64,000 nucleotides of DNA from UBA2377 sp964525935 (GCA_964525935.1 CAZGJZ010000004.1:310001-374000), one strand, 5' to 3'. Counted from the first letter of the stretch, positions 17,073 to 26,684 are shown. The notes: generated by a model not told the origin, from the letters alone. Program-made: numbers and translations.

Positions 17073-18113
17073 ATGAAAATCCGCACGCTTCTCCTCCTGA
17101 CTGCTGTTACCGCGACCGGAATCACGCCCTTGGCAGCGTGGGATTATGCGGGCCACCGGATGGTCAACCAAGTCGGGCTGGCCGCGTTGCCGGCCGAGTT
17201 CCCGGCGTTTGTGCGCGAGCCGGCCAATGCGGAGCGCATCGCGTTTCTCGCCGGGGAGCCGGACCGCTGGCGCAACACGGAGGATGCGCCGCTCAAGCAC
17301 CAGAACAGCATGGATCACTATTTCGACATCGAGCATCTGCCCGAGGCGGGGTTCGATCCGTTGACCATCCCGGCGACGCGCCAGACCTTTACGGCCCAGT
17401 ATGCCGCCGGGCGTGCGACCAACCCGACAGGTTATCCGACCTTTGATCCGACGAAGAACCAGGATCGCACGCGGGAGTGGCCGGTGGGTTTTGCACCATG
17501 GGCGATTGCGGAAAATTACGGCAAATTAAAATCGGCGTTTTCCTACCTGAAGACTTTTGAGGAGTCCGGCGGCACCGCCGAGGAGATCGCCAACGCGAAG
17601 GCCAACATCGTGTATGTGATGGGCGTCATGGGGCATTATGTCGGCGACGGCGCGCAGCCGCTGCACTCCACGAAGCACCACCACGGTTGGGTGGGCGACA
17701 ATCCCCAAGGCTACACCGCGTGGTATGGCATCCACAGCTGGATCGACGGCGGCTTCATCGCGAAGGCGGGCATTTCACTGGACGACATCATCGGCCGGGT
17801 GACGCCGGCGCAGCCGATTTCGCTGATGCCTGGCGCGGAGGGACGCGATCCGCTCTTCGACGCCGTGGTGCGCTATTTCCTGAAGCAGCACCAGCAGGTC
17901 GAGCCGCTCTACGCCTTGGAAAAGGCGGGTGAGTTCAAGCCCGAGACGGCGGCGACCAACGTCAAGGGCCGCGCTTTTATCGAAGGCCAGTTGCTCGAAG
18001 GCGGGGAGATGCTCGGGGCGATCTGGCTGACGGCTTGGCGCGCGGCGCCGGTGGACACTTACCTGCGGGGCGAGCTCCTGAAGCGACAGGCCGAGACGAC
18101 GGCGCAACCCTGA
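17073..18113 (+). CDS. Secreted S1/P1-type nuclease-like protein
   Basis: After a signal peptide (cleavage near LAAWD, about residue 22) the mature N-terminus begins with Trp (WDYAGHRMVNQV), as in S1/P1 nucleases and phospholipase C, where the N-terminal Trp ligates zinc. Further zinc-ligand blocks are MDHYFDIE, MGHYVGDGAQPLHSTKHHHGW and GIHSWIDGGF. These enzymes cleave single-stranded nucleic acids outside the cell using three zinc ions. The 346 residues are a little longer than the usual 270-300. It abuts the convergent eamA-like gene: the two stops are adjacent. Confidence 0.88.
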   Translation: MKIRTLLLLTAVTATGITPLAAWDYAGHRMVNQVGLAALPAEFPAFVREPANAERIAFLAGEPDRWRNTEDAPLKHQNSMDHYFDIEHLPEAGFDPLTIPATRQTFTAQYAAGRATNPTGYPTFDPTKNQDRTREWPVGFAPWAIAENYGKLKSAFSYLKTFEESGGTAEEIANAKANIVYVMGVMGHYVGDGAQPLHSTKHHHGWVGDNPQGYTAWYGIHSWIDGGFIAKAGISLDDIIGRVTPAQPISLMPGAEGRDPLFDAVVRYFLKQHQQVEPLYALEKAGEFKPETAATNVKGRAFIEGQLLEGGEMLGAIWLTAWRAAPVDTYLRGELLKRQAETTAQP

Positions 18114-18548
18114 TCAAGCGGTGGGTTTCCAGGCGAGGATGAGGGCGCCGGCGACGATCAACGTGCCGCCGGTCCAGTGCTGCCAGGTGAGCCGTTCGCG
18201 CAGCACGACGGCGGCCAGCGCGATGGCGAAGACGACACTGAGTTTGTCGATGGGCGCGACGCGCGAGACCTCACCGAGCTGCAGGGCGCGGAAGTAGCAC
18301 AACCACGACAGACCGGTGGCGAGGCCGGAAAAAATCAGGAACAGCCAGGTGCGGCGGGGCACAGCGGCGAGTTCGCCGACAGGCACGACGGCGAGGGCGA
18401 TGGCCCAACTGAAGATCAGGATCACCCCGGTGCGGATGGCGGTGGCGAGGTGGGAGTTCACATGCTCCACGCCGATTTTGGCGAGGATGGCGGTGATTCC
18501 GGCGAAAAAGGCGGAGAGCAGCGCCCAGAGAAGCCACGAGTTGGTCAT
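18114..18548 (-). CDS. Small EamA-family (half-size DMT) transporter
   Basis: A 144-residue membrane protein with about five hydrophobic helices, corresponding to one EamA unit (SWLLWALLSAFFAGITAILAK; ATAIRTGVILIFSWA; TGLSWLCYFRALQLGEVSRVAPIDKLS). Half-size members work as dimers. The PIDKLS motif and VLRERLT near the end are typical. The start at 18548 is the first Met of the family core; a longer frame upstream is Arg-rich nonsense. It follows crcB by 26 bp. Substrate unknown. Confidence 0.9.
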   Translation of the reverse strand: MTNSWLLWALLSAFFAGITAILAKIGVEHVNSHLATAIRTGVILIFSWAIALAVVPVGELAAVPRRTWLFLIFSGLATGLSWLCYFRALQLGEVSRVAPIDKLSVVFAIALAAVVLRERLTWQHWTGGTLIVAGALILAWKPTA

Positions 18549-18574
18549 GGGGTGAGACGCGAGGACTGCGCGGT

Positions 18575-18964
18575 TTACTGTGGTTGATTGAAGGGCGAGG
18601 CCATGAGCTGGCCGAGCCAGACGCCGAGCAGGCAGAGGGTGACGGAGCCGAAAATATAGGCGCCGGCACGAAGCCAGTCGCCCGCACGGAGCAAGTCCAG
18701 CGTTTGGAGACTGAACGCCGAAAACGTCGTGTAGCCGCCGCAAAGGCCGACGAGCAAAAGGCCGCGGGCTTCCTGGCTGGCGAAAAAGCGCGAACCGGAG
18801 CCGCCGAGTGCAGCGAAGAAGCCGATGACGATGCAGCCGCTGACATTGACCAAAAACGTGCCCCACGGAAACGCCTCGCCGAGGCGGGCCGTGACGAGGC
18901 CGTTGAACCAGTAGCGGGCAACGCTGCCGAGGGCACCACCGAGGGCGATGAGCAGATAAATCAT
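18575..18964 (-). CDS. crcB: Fluoride channel CrcB/Fluc
   Basis: Dimeric fluoride exporter in the inner membrane. At 129 residues with four helices it has the expected size, with the fingerprint GTFLVNVSGCIVIGF (pore Asn) and LCGGYTTFSAFSLQT (Phe box) and the sodium-site GGY-T. I looked for a fluoride riboswitch in the 98 bp upstream and did not find a convincing one. Confidence 0.94.
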   Translation of the reverse strand: MIYLLIALGGALGSVARYWFNGLVTARLGEAFPWGTFLVNVSGCIVIGFFAALGGSGSRFFASQEARGLLLVGLCGGYTTFSAFSLQTLDLLRAGDWLRAGAYIFGSVTLCLLGVWLGQLMASPFNQPQ

Positions 18965-19062
18965 GGGAAGGCCTTGGCGGGCAGGATTGGGTCCGCGGGA
19001 ATTTTTGGCAAGCGGCACAAAAGGGGCCTCGAAAAAGGGCGCTGGCGTGTCACGGTGGGCGC

Positions 19063-20727
19063 GTGCGTTTTTTCCTGGCATTGTTTTTATGCGGCACGTT
19101 GCACGCCCTTGCGGTGGGGGCCGCTCCGGCAGGGGATGACCTGGCGGCCCGGGTCGTGGTGCTGGCGAACTCCGACGATCCCGACTCGCTGCGCATCGCC
19201 CGGCACTATGCGGAGCGCCGGGGGGTGCCGGAGGCGAACATCATCGCGCTGCCGATGCCGTTGGGAGAGACGATTTCGTGGCGCGAGTTTGTGATGAGCA
19301 TCTGGCAGCCGTTGATGGATGAGCTGGTGCGGCGCAAATGGATCGACGCGATCGCGATGAAGGCGATCGATACGGTCGGGCGGCGGAAATACGCAATCTC
19401 GGGACATCGCATCTCCTACCTCGTGCTTTGCCGGGGGGTGCCATTGCGGATCAATCACGACCCGGCGCTGGCGGGGCCGTCGCTGCCGTTTACGGAGCGG
19501 GAGCAGTATCGCACCAACCAAGGGGCCGTGGACTCGGAGTTGAGCCTGCTGGCGATGGGCAACTACAACATCAATGCGCTGGTGCGGAACCCGCTGTTTC
19601 TCAATGAGCAGCCGGACGGCTCATTTGAGCCGGCGCAAGTGGTGAAAGTGTCACGGCTCGATGGACCGGCGGTGGATGACGTGCTGGCGATGATTGACCG
19701 CACACTGTCGGCGGAAAGAAACGGACTGTTGGGACGCGGTTATGTGGATCTTCGCGGACCTGGACTGAGTGGGGGCTACAAGACCGGCGACGTGTGGCTG
19801 GAATCGGTGGTGCAGCAATTGAGCGACCTGAATTTTGACTATGATGTCGACCGGAATTCCGGGACGATACCGGCGCAGGTGCGCTTTGATGCGCCGGTGC
19901 TCTATTTTGGCTGGTATGCGGGGGCGATGAACGGGCCATTCACGCTGCCGGGTTTCCGGCTGCCGCCGGGCGCGATCGCGCTGCACATCCACAGTTACTC
20001 GGCGCACACGTTGCGTTCGACCACGGCGGGCTGGACGGGGCCGCTGATCGCGCGCGGGGCGTCGGCGACATTTGGCGCGGTCTTTGAACCGTATCTCGAC
20101 CTGATGCATCAGCCGCATCTGTTGCTGCGCCAGCTGGCCAAGGGTGAAACGTTGGGTGATGCGGCTTACTATTCCCTGATGTGTCTCAGCTGGCAGAACA
20201 TCATGGTGGGCGATCCACTCTACCGGCCCTTTGCGGTCGGCCTGCGGGAGCAGTGGGCGCGGCGCGACGGGCTGCCGGGGCTGCTGCAGCCGTATGTGGT
20301 GCTGCGCGAGATGCATCGCTTGCAGGCGGAGCTGAAGATTGACGCCGCGGTGGCGCTGGCGCGGTCGGAAATGCGCGCGCGGCCCAGCCTCGCGGTCGGA
20401 GTTGGCCTGGCGAAACTACTCGCGGACGGCGACGATCGCGCGGGTGCGGCCGAAGCGCTGGGCTTTGTCGCCAAGCTGAAACCGCGTCGCAGCGACGAGT
20501 GGGGTTTGCTGCAGCAAGCGGCGGCGCTGCTGGCCACTTGCGGGCAACCGGTGCGCGCGGTGGAGGTTTACCGGAATTTATTCAACGTGGATGCGCTGCC
20601 CGACGAAGTGCGGACGGCGTGGCTGCGTGAAGCGATCCAGGCGGCCAATGCGGCCAAGGATATGAAGCAGGCGGTGGCGTGGGAACGCGAAGTGACGAAG
20701 CTGACCGCGGCCGGGGCGGCGCGGTAG
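19063..20727 (+). CDS. TIGR03790-type secreted protein
   Basis: The 554-residue protein starts at GTG with a signal peptide (cleavage near VGAAP). Blocks VVVLANSDDPDSLRIARHYAERRGVPEANII and YLVLCRGVPLRINHDP match a conserved family known in planctomycetes, verrucomicrobia and relatives (TIGR03790). Residues beyond about 410 are TPR-like helical (AEALGFVAKLKPRRSDEWGLLQQAAALL). The family function is unknown. Confidence 0.8.
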   Translation: MRFFLALFLCGTLHALAVGAAPAGDDLAARVVVLANSDDPDSLRIARHYAERRGVPEANIIALPMPLGETISWREFVMSIWQPLMDELVRRKWIDAIAMKAIDTVGRRKYAISGHRISYLVLCRGVPLRINHDPALAGPSLPFTEREQYRTNQGAVDSELSLLAMGNYNINALVRNPLFLNEQPDGSFEPAQVVKVSRLDGPAVDDVLAMIDRTLSAERNGLLGRGYVDLRGPGLSGGYKTGDVWLESVVQQLSDLNFDYDVDRNSGTIPAQVRFDAPVLYFGWYAGAMNGPFTLPGFRLPPGAIALHIHSYSAHTLRSTTAGWTGPLIARGASATFGAVFEPYLDLMHQPHLLLRQLAKGETLGDAAYYSLMCLSWQNIMVGDPLYRPFAVGLREQWARRDGLPGLLQPYVVLREMHRLQAELKIDAAVALARSEMRARPSLAVGVGLAKLLADGDDRAGAAEALGFVAKLKPRRSDEWGLLQQAAALLATCGQPVRAVEVYRNLFNVDALPDEVRTAWLREAIQAANAAKDMKQAVAWEREVTKLTAAGAAR

Positions 20728-20774
20728 CGGTCGCGGATGGGCGGGCGGGTGTTCGTGTTCGCCCGGCGAACACG

Positions 20775-20801
20775 AAAAAGGGCGGGTCAAACGACCCGCC
20801 C
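20775..20801 (-). terminator. Rho-independent terminator of clpP
   Basis: On the minus strand a perfect 9-bp stem (GGGCGGGTC / GACCCGCCC) with a 4-nt loop is followed by TTTTT, 28 bp after the clpP stop. A second hairpin built on CGTGTTCG follows. Confidence 0.8.
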
Positions 20802-20828
20802 CTACTGGGAAAACCTGTCTGAGGCCGG

Positions 20829-21482
20829 TTAGACTTTGTCGACGATGCGGTCGGCGAGGCCGTAGGCGATGGCTTCTTCTGCGTTGAGGTAGAAGTCGCG
20901 ATCGGTGTCGCGGCTGATGCGCTCCATCGGCTGGCCGGAGGCGGTGGCGAGGATCTGGTTGAGCTCAACGCGAAGCTTTTCCATTTCCAGGGCCTGGATG
21001 TTGATGTCCGTGGCCGGTCCGGTGAAGCGGCCGGAGATGAGCGGCTGGTGGATGAGCACGCGCGAGTGCGGGTAGAGCAGGCGGCGGCCTTTTTTGGCGC
21101 CGCTGAGCAGGATGGAACCCATCGAGGCGGCCATGCCCGTGACGATCACGGTGATCGGCGAGGTAACGAGTTGCATGGTGTCGTAAACCGCCATGCCTGC
21201 CGTGATGGAGCCACCGGGAGTGTTGATGTAGAAAAAGATCTCCTTACCGGGGGCCGTGGCCTCGAGGTAGAGCAGTTTTTCGGTGATGTCCTTGGCGGTT
21301 TCGTCCGTGACCGCGCCCCAGAGGAAGATTTTCCGCTGCTCGAGGAATTTCTTCTGCACGAGCATCGCGACGGGCGCGCTGCCTTTTTTGGCGGCGGGAC
21401 TTTCCTGCTCGTCGTCATCATCGTCCTCATCGGCACGAGGGAGAGGCTCGGAGAGTCCGGTCTGGAGATTGTCAAAATGCAT
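20829..21482 (-). CDS. clpP: ATP-dependent Clp protease proteolytic subunit
   Basis: Serine peptidase of the Clp complex. Catalytic triad visible: Ser120 in GMAASMGS, His145 in VLIHQPL, Asp192 in RDTDRDFYL. The 217-residue protein has an unusual acidic insertion near the N-terminus (DEDDDDDEQE, residues 18-27), where bacterial ClpP has the axial loop and propeptide. It has no adjacent clpX or lon, so it stands apart from the usual tig-clpP-clpX order. Likely one of several ClpP paralogues. Confidence 0.93.
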   Translation of the reverse strand: MHFDNLQTGLSEPLPRADEDDDDDEQESPAAKKGSAPVAMLVQKKFLEQRKIFLWGAVTDETAKDITEKLLYLEATAPGKEIFFYINTPGGSITAGMAVYDTMQLVTSPITVIVTGMAASMGSILLSGAKKGRRLLYPHSRVLIHQPLISGRFTGPATDINIQALEMEKLRVELNQILATASGQPMERISRDTDRDFYLNAEEAIAYGLADRIVDKV

Positions 21483-21578
21483 AGGGCGGAAACTTTGGCG
21501 GTGAGTCGTGATTTGGCAAGGGCCGAGGCGATTTGGACGCGGGCGAGAACGGGGTGCTCGCTGTCCAGTGGAAGCATC

Positions 21579-23168
21579 TTATGGCAAGGTGGGGGCGAGG
21601 GCAGGGTCCTCGGTGAGGTGCCACTGGATGGTTTGGATGAGCTCGTCGGGTGGATTGGCAACGGCACGGAGCTGGGTGAGCCGGGCGCCGGCCTCGGTCC
21701 ACGCGTTGTGCTGCACGTAATAGTTGGCGAGGGCGATCACGGCTTCGTCGGACGCAGGTTGGAGATCGGCGAGCGCGACGAGGAGACGGACCTGAATCTT
21801 GCCCTTGTCCATGGCGCCGAGAGCGGTGGCGAGGCGGAGGGCGTCAGAGGGGTTGATCTGGCGCTGCGTGAGGTAGCGTTGGAGCCAGACTTCGCCTTCG
21901 GCATCGTTGTTGAGGCCGAAGTAGGCCCACGCCTTGAGTCCGGGCAGGGCGGCAGCGCTGCGGAACGGGATTTTTTCATCCTTATCCAACTCAATCGAGG
22001 TTTGCAGGGCATCGGCGTAGCGCAGGGCGGCACACTGGGCCTGCATGACCGCGAAGAGGAAGAGCGCAGGGGCATGACCGGCGGTGCGGGCGGTGATGAG
22101 CACTTGGTTGGCGAGATCAGGCTGGGCCTTGTCGGCGGCGAGGATGGAGAGGAGCAGGAGGGCGTTGGCGTCGGCGGAAAAATTGCCGAGGTAGCGCGTG
22201 GCCTCGCGGGTGAAGCTGGCGTGGTCGCCCGACTGCCACTCCATGTTGAGCAGGTCGATGTGGGCGCCGGGACTCTCAGGGTGGGCAAAGCTGCGCATGA
22301 GGGCGACGCGGCGGGCCTCGTCGAGGCGGTTGAGCTTGAGGTAGAGCTTGGTGAGCTGGACGGCGAACGCTTCGCTTTTGGGATTGCGGGCGAGCTGGTC
22401 CTTCAGGCGGTCGATGGCGAGTTCGGGTAAACCGCGGGCGATCGCGACATCGGCGAGCAAGGCCTGGCCTTCGGGAGCGCGGTCGAGTTGCCAGCGGGTG
22501 ATAAGAGTCTCGGCGTCGTCGAAGCGCTTGAGTTGGAGGCAGGCCAGCGCGACTTGCAGGGCGGTCACGCGGTGCGGGAAGGTGAGGTCCGGCGTGGACG
22601 AAAGAAGCTGGTTGCCGAGGGTGACAATGCGCTCGTGCTGGCGTTGTGAACGGAGGAAACCGAAGGTCTGGCGGAGGTAGGCGGCATCGTCGCCGGCGAA
22701 GGGGAGGCCGTCTTCCAGGACTTGCCGGCTTAGTTCGGGGCGCTTGAAAAGCAGGTAGAGCTCGGCGAGCAGGCGGCGGATCTCGAGGTTGCGCGGCGCA
22801 TGGCCGAGGGCGACGCGGAGGCTGAGCAGCGCATCCGACCAGGCTTGTTTCTCGATCTGGGCCTTGGCGGTGGCGAGGTGATGGCGGGCGAGGGTTTCGC
22901 GGTAGGCGTCACGGCGGAGCGGAAAGAAAGCGATGTCGACAAAGCGAACGTCGGTGACGCCGCGTTTGTATTTCACGAACGCCCAGAGCGAGCCGGCGAG
23001 ACCGAGCCACGCAAAAATGGCGAGCGCGACGAAGACGAACGCGACGCGGCGCCAGAGGATGAGGAACTGTGACTCGCCGGCGGGCGTTTTGGTGAGCACC
23101 CAGAGTTTGTAGCGGCCGGCGCCGGATTTGGGGTCGAAGACAGCGTCTACGTGCTTGGCGTCGCTCAT
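21579..23168 (-). CDS. Membrane-anchored TPR protein
   Basis: A 529-residue protein with one transmembrane segment (residues about 42-66, VAFVFVALAIFAWLGLAGSLW) and an external part of tandem helices of TPR type (AKAQIEKQAWSDALLSLRVALGHAPRNLEIRRLLAELYLL; ALQVALACLQLKRFDDAETLITRW; VQLTKLYLKLNRLDEARRVAL). No enzyme domain seen. It follows sufT-like by about 70 bp on the same strand but need not share its function. Confidence 0.72.
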   Translation of the reverse strand: MSDAKHVDAVFDPKSGAGRYKLWVLTKTPAGESQFLILWRRVAFVFVALAIFAWLGLAGSLWAFVKYKRGVTDVRFVDIAFFPLRRDAYRETLARHHLATAKAQIEKQAWSDALLSLRVALGHAPRNLEIRRLLAELYLLFKRPELSRQVLEDGLPFAGDDAAYLRQTFGFLRSQRQHERIVTLGNQLLSSTPDLTFPHRVTALQVALACLQLKRFDDAETLITRWQLDRAPEGQALLADVAIARGLPELAIDRLKDQLARNPKSEAFAVQLTKLYLKLNRLDEARRVALMRSFAHPESPGAHIDLLNMEWQSGDHASFTREATRYLGNFSADANALLLLSILAADKAQPDLANQVLITARTAGHAPALFLFAVMQAQCAALRYADALQTSIELDKDEKIPFRSAAALPGLKAWAYFGLNNDAEGEVWLQRYLTQRQINPSDALRLATALGAMDKGKIQVRLLVALADLQPASDEAVIALANYYVQHNAWTEAGARLTQLRAVANPPDELIQTIQWHLTEDPALAPTLP

Positions 23169-23236
23169 GGAAAGAGAGGAGAAAGGCTGCGGGGGGGAAG
23201 CTCAGAGCGCGGCAGGCGCCCAAAGTCCAAGCTGGC

Positions 23237-23791
23237 TCAGACCAAACCGAGCTTCATCTTACCTTCTTCGCTGATCATCGACTGGTTCCAGGCTGGTTCC
23301 CACGTGATGCGGACGTCGGCGTCGGCGACGCCGGGGACGAGGAGGACCTTATCCTTCGCATCGGCGGCGATGGCCGGGCCCATGCCGCAGCCGGGCGCGG
23401 TGAGCGTCATCGCGATGCTGACCTTGTAACCGCCCTCGGCGGCGTCGCGCTTCTCGACGTCCATCGAGTAGACGAGACCGAGATCGACGATATTGACCGG
23501 GATTTCAGGGTCGAAAACCTTGCGCAACTGGTCCCACACGGCGGCGGGATCGGGAGCGCCGTCGGCGAGCGTAGCGGCTTTGACTTCGGCGGTGGCGACC
23601 TGTTCGCCGAGCGCGTCGGCGTCCTTGCCGTCGATGCGGAAGAGGCCGAAGTCGGTCTGCACGGTGTAGCTGCCACCGAGCGTCTGGTGGATCGTGACGC
23701 GCGTGCCGGCGGGCAGCGGGGTCTTGTCACCGCTGGGAATCTGCGTGGCGGTGACGTCGCGGGAGAGGGTGCGGTCTTTGGTCAGGGACAT
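23237..23791 (-). CDS. sufT: SufT-like Fe-S assembly protein (DUF59/MIP18 family)
   Basis: The 184-residue protein has a C-terminal DUF59 core: LRKVFDPEIPVNIVDLGLVYSM, then TLTAPGCGMGPAIAADAKDKVLLVPGV, where the Cys is the conserved one. The N-terminal half (LPAGTRVTIHQTLGGSYTVQTD) is the extra domain of 'putative Fe-S assembly protein SufT'. It follows sufD by 28 bp, which supports a role in cluster assembly or delivery. Symbol by family resemblance. Confidence 0.88.
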   Translation of the reverse strand: MSLTKDRTLSRDVTATQIPSGDKTPLPAGTRVTIHQTLGGSYTVQTDFGLFRIDGKDADALGEQVATAEVKAATLADGAPDPAAVWDQLRKVFDPEIPVNIVDLGLVYSMDVEKRDAAEGGYKVSIAMTLTAPGCGMGPAIAADAKDKVLLVPGVADADVRITWEPAWNQSMISEEGKMKLGLV

Positions 23792-23819
23792 GGCGGCTTT
23801 CGGCGGCGTGGGGACCGGC

Positions 23820-25133
23820 TTATTTTTTGAACTTCGACTGGATGAAATTGCTGAGGGCGGCGTGGAGATGGTCGTCCGTCAGTTTGTTGAGGATTTCCTC
23901 GAAGAAACCGAAGACGAGCAATTCGTGGGCGTGGGCGGGGGAAATGCCGCGGGCCTCAAGGTAGAACTGTTGCTCGCGGTCGATGCGGGCGGTGGTGGCG
24001 CCGTGGGTGCAGCGAACGTCGTTGGCCTGAATCTCGAGGCCGGGGAGGCTGTTGGCCTCGGCGGCGTCAGAGAGCATGAGGTTGCGGTTGCTCTGGTAGG
24101 CGTCGGTCTTCTGCGCGTCGGCGTCGACGACGATCAGGCCGGAGAAAATCGTGCGGGCCTGGTCGAGGAGGACGTTTTTGTAGAGGAGGTTCGACGACGT
24201 GTGCGGGGCGGCGTGCGTCTGGAGCGTGCGCTGGTCGAACTCCTGGGTGCCGTGGGCGACGGTGAGCGCCAGCATCTCGCTGTGCGCGCCGGGGGCGAGC
24301 AGGCGGCTGTGCGACTCGTGGCGCGCCTGGCGGCCGCCGAGATGGAGGTTGAGCGCGAGCACGCGGGCGTCGCGCTGGACGTCGATCGAGTTGCTCTGGA
24401 AGGCCTGCGTGGCGTCGGACCAATTTTGCACGCCGACGTAGGTGAGATGCGAACCGGCGGCGGCGTGGAGGTCGTTGACGCCGGAGACGAAGTGGGCGCC
24501 GTCGGTGTCGGCCGAGACGAAGAACTCAACGAGCGTGGCCTTGGCCTGATCCTCGAGCACGACGAGCGTGTGGGGGAAGGTGGCCATGTGGTCGCCGGAG
24601 AGCGTGTGCTGCACGACGAAGGGCAGGGCGATCTCGACGCCGCGCGGGACGTAGAGGAGCGCGCCGGTGGAGGTGAAGGCGGTGTTGAGCGCGACGAACT
24701 TGTCGCTGCCGAGGGCGACGGGGTATTTTTGGAAATACTTTTGGACGATGTCGCCGTGGTTGCGCAGCGCCTCGTCAAGCGGGGCGAAGATCACGCCCTT
24801 GGCCGCGAGTTCCGGGGAGAGCAGGGCGCGGTCGACGATCTGGCGGTTGGAAAAGGTGAGCTCGGCCGCGCGCGGAAATTCGGGGAGCTTCGGGATGTGC
24901 GTCGAGGGCTTGGTGGGCAGCACGAAGCCGCCGAGTTCGATGCCCGCGATGTTCGAGAAGCGCCAGCGCTCGTCGGTGCGGACGGGGAGCGGGAGGGCGA
25001 GATATTGGTTCCACGCGGCCTTCTTGGCTTCGAGCCACCAGGCGGGCAGGTCGTGGCGGTGCGAAACGTGGGCGGCGAAACGGTCGCCGGTAAAATCGGC
25101 GGAAGGAGCGGTGGTATCGGGAACGGCGGACAT
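23820..25133 (-). CDS. sufD: Fe-S cluster scaffold subunit SufD
   Basis: Forms the SufBC2D scaffold that assembles Fe-S clusters, notably under iron limitation or oxidative stress. The 437-residue protein has the family's beta-helix core (SGALLYVPRGVEIALPFVVQHTLSG; HTLVVLEDQAKATLVEFFVS) and the C-terminal CTHGATTARIDREQQFYLEARGIS. A short repeat module separates it from sufB. Confidence 0.93.
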   Translation of the reverse strand: MSAVPDTTAPSADFTGDRFAAHVSHRHDLPAWWLEAKKAAWNQYLALPLPVRTDERWRFSNIAGIELGGFVLPTKPSTHIPKLPEFPRAAELTFSNRQIVDRALLSPELAAKGVIFAPLDEALRNHGDIVQKYFQKYPVALGSDKFVALNTAFTSTGALLYVPRGVEIALPFVVQHTLSGDHMATFPHTLVVLEDQAKATLVEFFVSADTDGAHFVSGVNDLHAAAGSHLTYVGVQNWSDATQAFQSNSIDVQRDARVLALNLHLGGRQARHESHSRLLAPGAHSEMLALTVAHGTQEFDQRTLQTHAAPHTSSNLLYKNVLLDQARTIFSGLIVVDADAQKTDAYQSNRNLMLSDAAEANSLPGLEIQANDVRCTHGATTARIDREQQFYLEARGISPAHAHELLVFGFFEEILNKLTDDHLHAALSNFIQSKFKK

Positions 25134-25138
25134 CTTGG

Positions 25139-25225
25139 AATTTTCGATTTTTTTGAATTTGGATTTTCGATTTTGGCGGCCGAATTTTCAGGGAATAGAA
25201 AATCGGAAAGCCGAAATCGAAAATG
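25139..25225. repeat. GATTTTCGATTTT-type inverted repeat module
   Basis: The sufB-sufD gap holds TTTTCGATTTTTTTGAATTT words on the left and their complement (GAAAATCGG...GAAATCGAAAAT) on the right, around a GC-rich centre. Since it sits inside an operon, it probably forms a hairpin in the mRNA. Confidence 0.75.
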
Positions 25226-25232
25226 ATCGACG

Positions 25233-26684
25233 TCAGCCGACGCTGCCTTCCATTTCGAGGTCGATGAGGCGCTTGAGTTCGACGGAATATTCCATCGGGA
25301 ACTGGCTCGCGAGGTCGTTGACGAAGCCGTTTACGGACAGGCTCATCGCCTGGCCCTCGGTGAGGCCGCGTTGCTGCATGTAGAAGATCTGGTCCTCGCT
25401 GACCTTGGAGACACTGGCCTCGTGCTGCACGCTGTTGGCATCGCCGCGGACGGTGATGGCCGGGTAGGTGTCGGTGCGGCTGTTGGTGTTGATGAGGAGG
25501 GCGTCGCACTCGGTGTTGTTTTTGCAACCCTTGAGGTGCTTCGGGATGTGGACGACGCCGCGGTAAGTGCTGCGGCCCTGGCCGACGCTGATGGACTTGG
25601 CGACGATGTTGGACGTCGTTTCGTCGGCGGCGTGGATCATCTTGGCGCCGGTGTCCTGGTGCTGGCCGTCGTTGGCGAGGGCGATGGAGATGACCTCGCC
25701 GCGGGCCTTGCGGCCCTTCAGGACGACGCCCGGGTACTTCATGGTGAGGCGCGAACCGATGTTGCAGTCGATCCACTTCACCTCGGCGTTTTCGTGCGCA
25801 ATGGCGCGCTTGGTGACGAGGTTGAAGACGTTGTTCGCCCAGTTCTGGACGGTGATGTATTGGATCTTGGCGCCCTTGAGGGCGACGAGTTCGACGACGG
25901 CGCTGTGGAGCGTCGAGGTGGAGAACTTCGGCGCGGTGCAGCCTTCCATGTAGGTGAGCTCGGCGCCTTCGTCACAGATGATGAGGGTGCGCTCAAACTG
26001 TCCGAAGTTTTCGGCGTTGATGCGGAAGTAGGCCTGCAGGGGCTGGGCGACCTTCACGCCCTTGGGGACGTAAATGAAGGAGCCGCCGGAAAACACGGCG
26101 CTGTTGAGCGCGGAGAACTTGTTGTCGCCGGTGGGAATGACCTTGCCGAAGAATTTCTTGAAGATCTCCGGGTGCTCGCGGAGCGCCTCGGTGGAGTTGG
26201 CGAAGATGACACCCTGCTTGGCGACGATGTCCTTGATGTTGGAATACGCGGCCTCGGAGTCGAACTGGGCCTCGACGCCGGCGAGGAATTTGCGCTCCTG
26301 CTCGGGGATGCCGAGACGCTCGAAGGTCTGCTTGATGTCGTCCGGCACCTCGTCCCACGTGCGCTTGGGTTTCTGGCCCTGCGAGAGGTAATAGCGGATC
26401 TTGTCGAAATTGATGTTCTCGAGATCCTTCGTCGCCCAATGCGTGGGCAGGGGCATCGACTGGAATTTCTTCAGCGCGGCGAGGCGGAACTCGAGAATCC
26501 ACGGCGCCTCCTTCTTGACGGAGCTGATGTAGCGAACGGTGTCCTCGGAGAGGCCGGTGCCGGCGTCGAACTCGTAGTCGACCTTGTATTGGAAGTCGCC
26601 CTTGGTCTGGTCGATGCCCGCGACGGGATTTTCGAGCACGTCGGCGGACTCGGGGAGGGTGGAAGTATCGGTGAGATCGGGCAT
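25233..26684 (-). CDS. sufB: Fe-S cluster scaffold subunit SufB
   Basis: Core scaffold subunit; binds the nascent cluster with SufC and SufD. The 483 residues contain the expected blocks (FQSMPLPTHWATKDLENINFDKIRYY; SALNSAVFSGGSFIYVPKGVKV; CDEGAELTYMEGCTAP with the conserved Cys; AINTNSRTD region; MSLSVNGFVNDLASQFPMEYSVELKRLIDLEMEGSVG end). The longer upstream frame to 26822 is Arg-rich shadow; MPDLTDTS at 26684 is the start. It follows sufC by 38 bp. Confidence 0.96.
   Translation of the reverse strand: MPDLTDTSTLPESADVLENPVAGIDQTKGDFQYKVDYEFDAGTGLSEDTVRYISSVKKEAPWILEFRLAALKKFQSMPLPTHWATKDLENINFDKIRYYLSQGQKPKRTWDEVPDDIKQTFERLGIPEQERKFLAGVEAQFDSEAAYSNIKDIVAKQGVIFANSTEALREHPEIFKKFFGKVIPTGDNKFSALNSAVFSGGSFIYVPKGVKVAQPLQAYFRINAENFGQFERTLIICDEGAELTYMEGCTAPKFSTSTLHSAVVELVALKGAKIQYITVQNWANNVFNLVTKRAIAHENAEVKWIDCNIGSRLTMKYPGVVLKGRKARGEVISIALANDGQHQDTGAKMIHAADETTSNIVAKSISVGQGRSTYRGVVHIPKHLKGCKNNTECDALLINTNSRTDTYPAITVRGDANSVQHEASVSKVSEDQIFYMQQRGLTEGQAMSLSVNGFVNDLASQFPMEYSVELKRLIDLEMEGSVG

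Noticed and set aside
18965..19062. Fluoride riboswitch before crcB
   Set aside because: Looked for the conserved pseudoknot words and found none.
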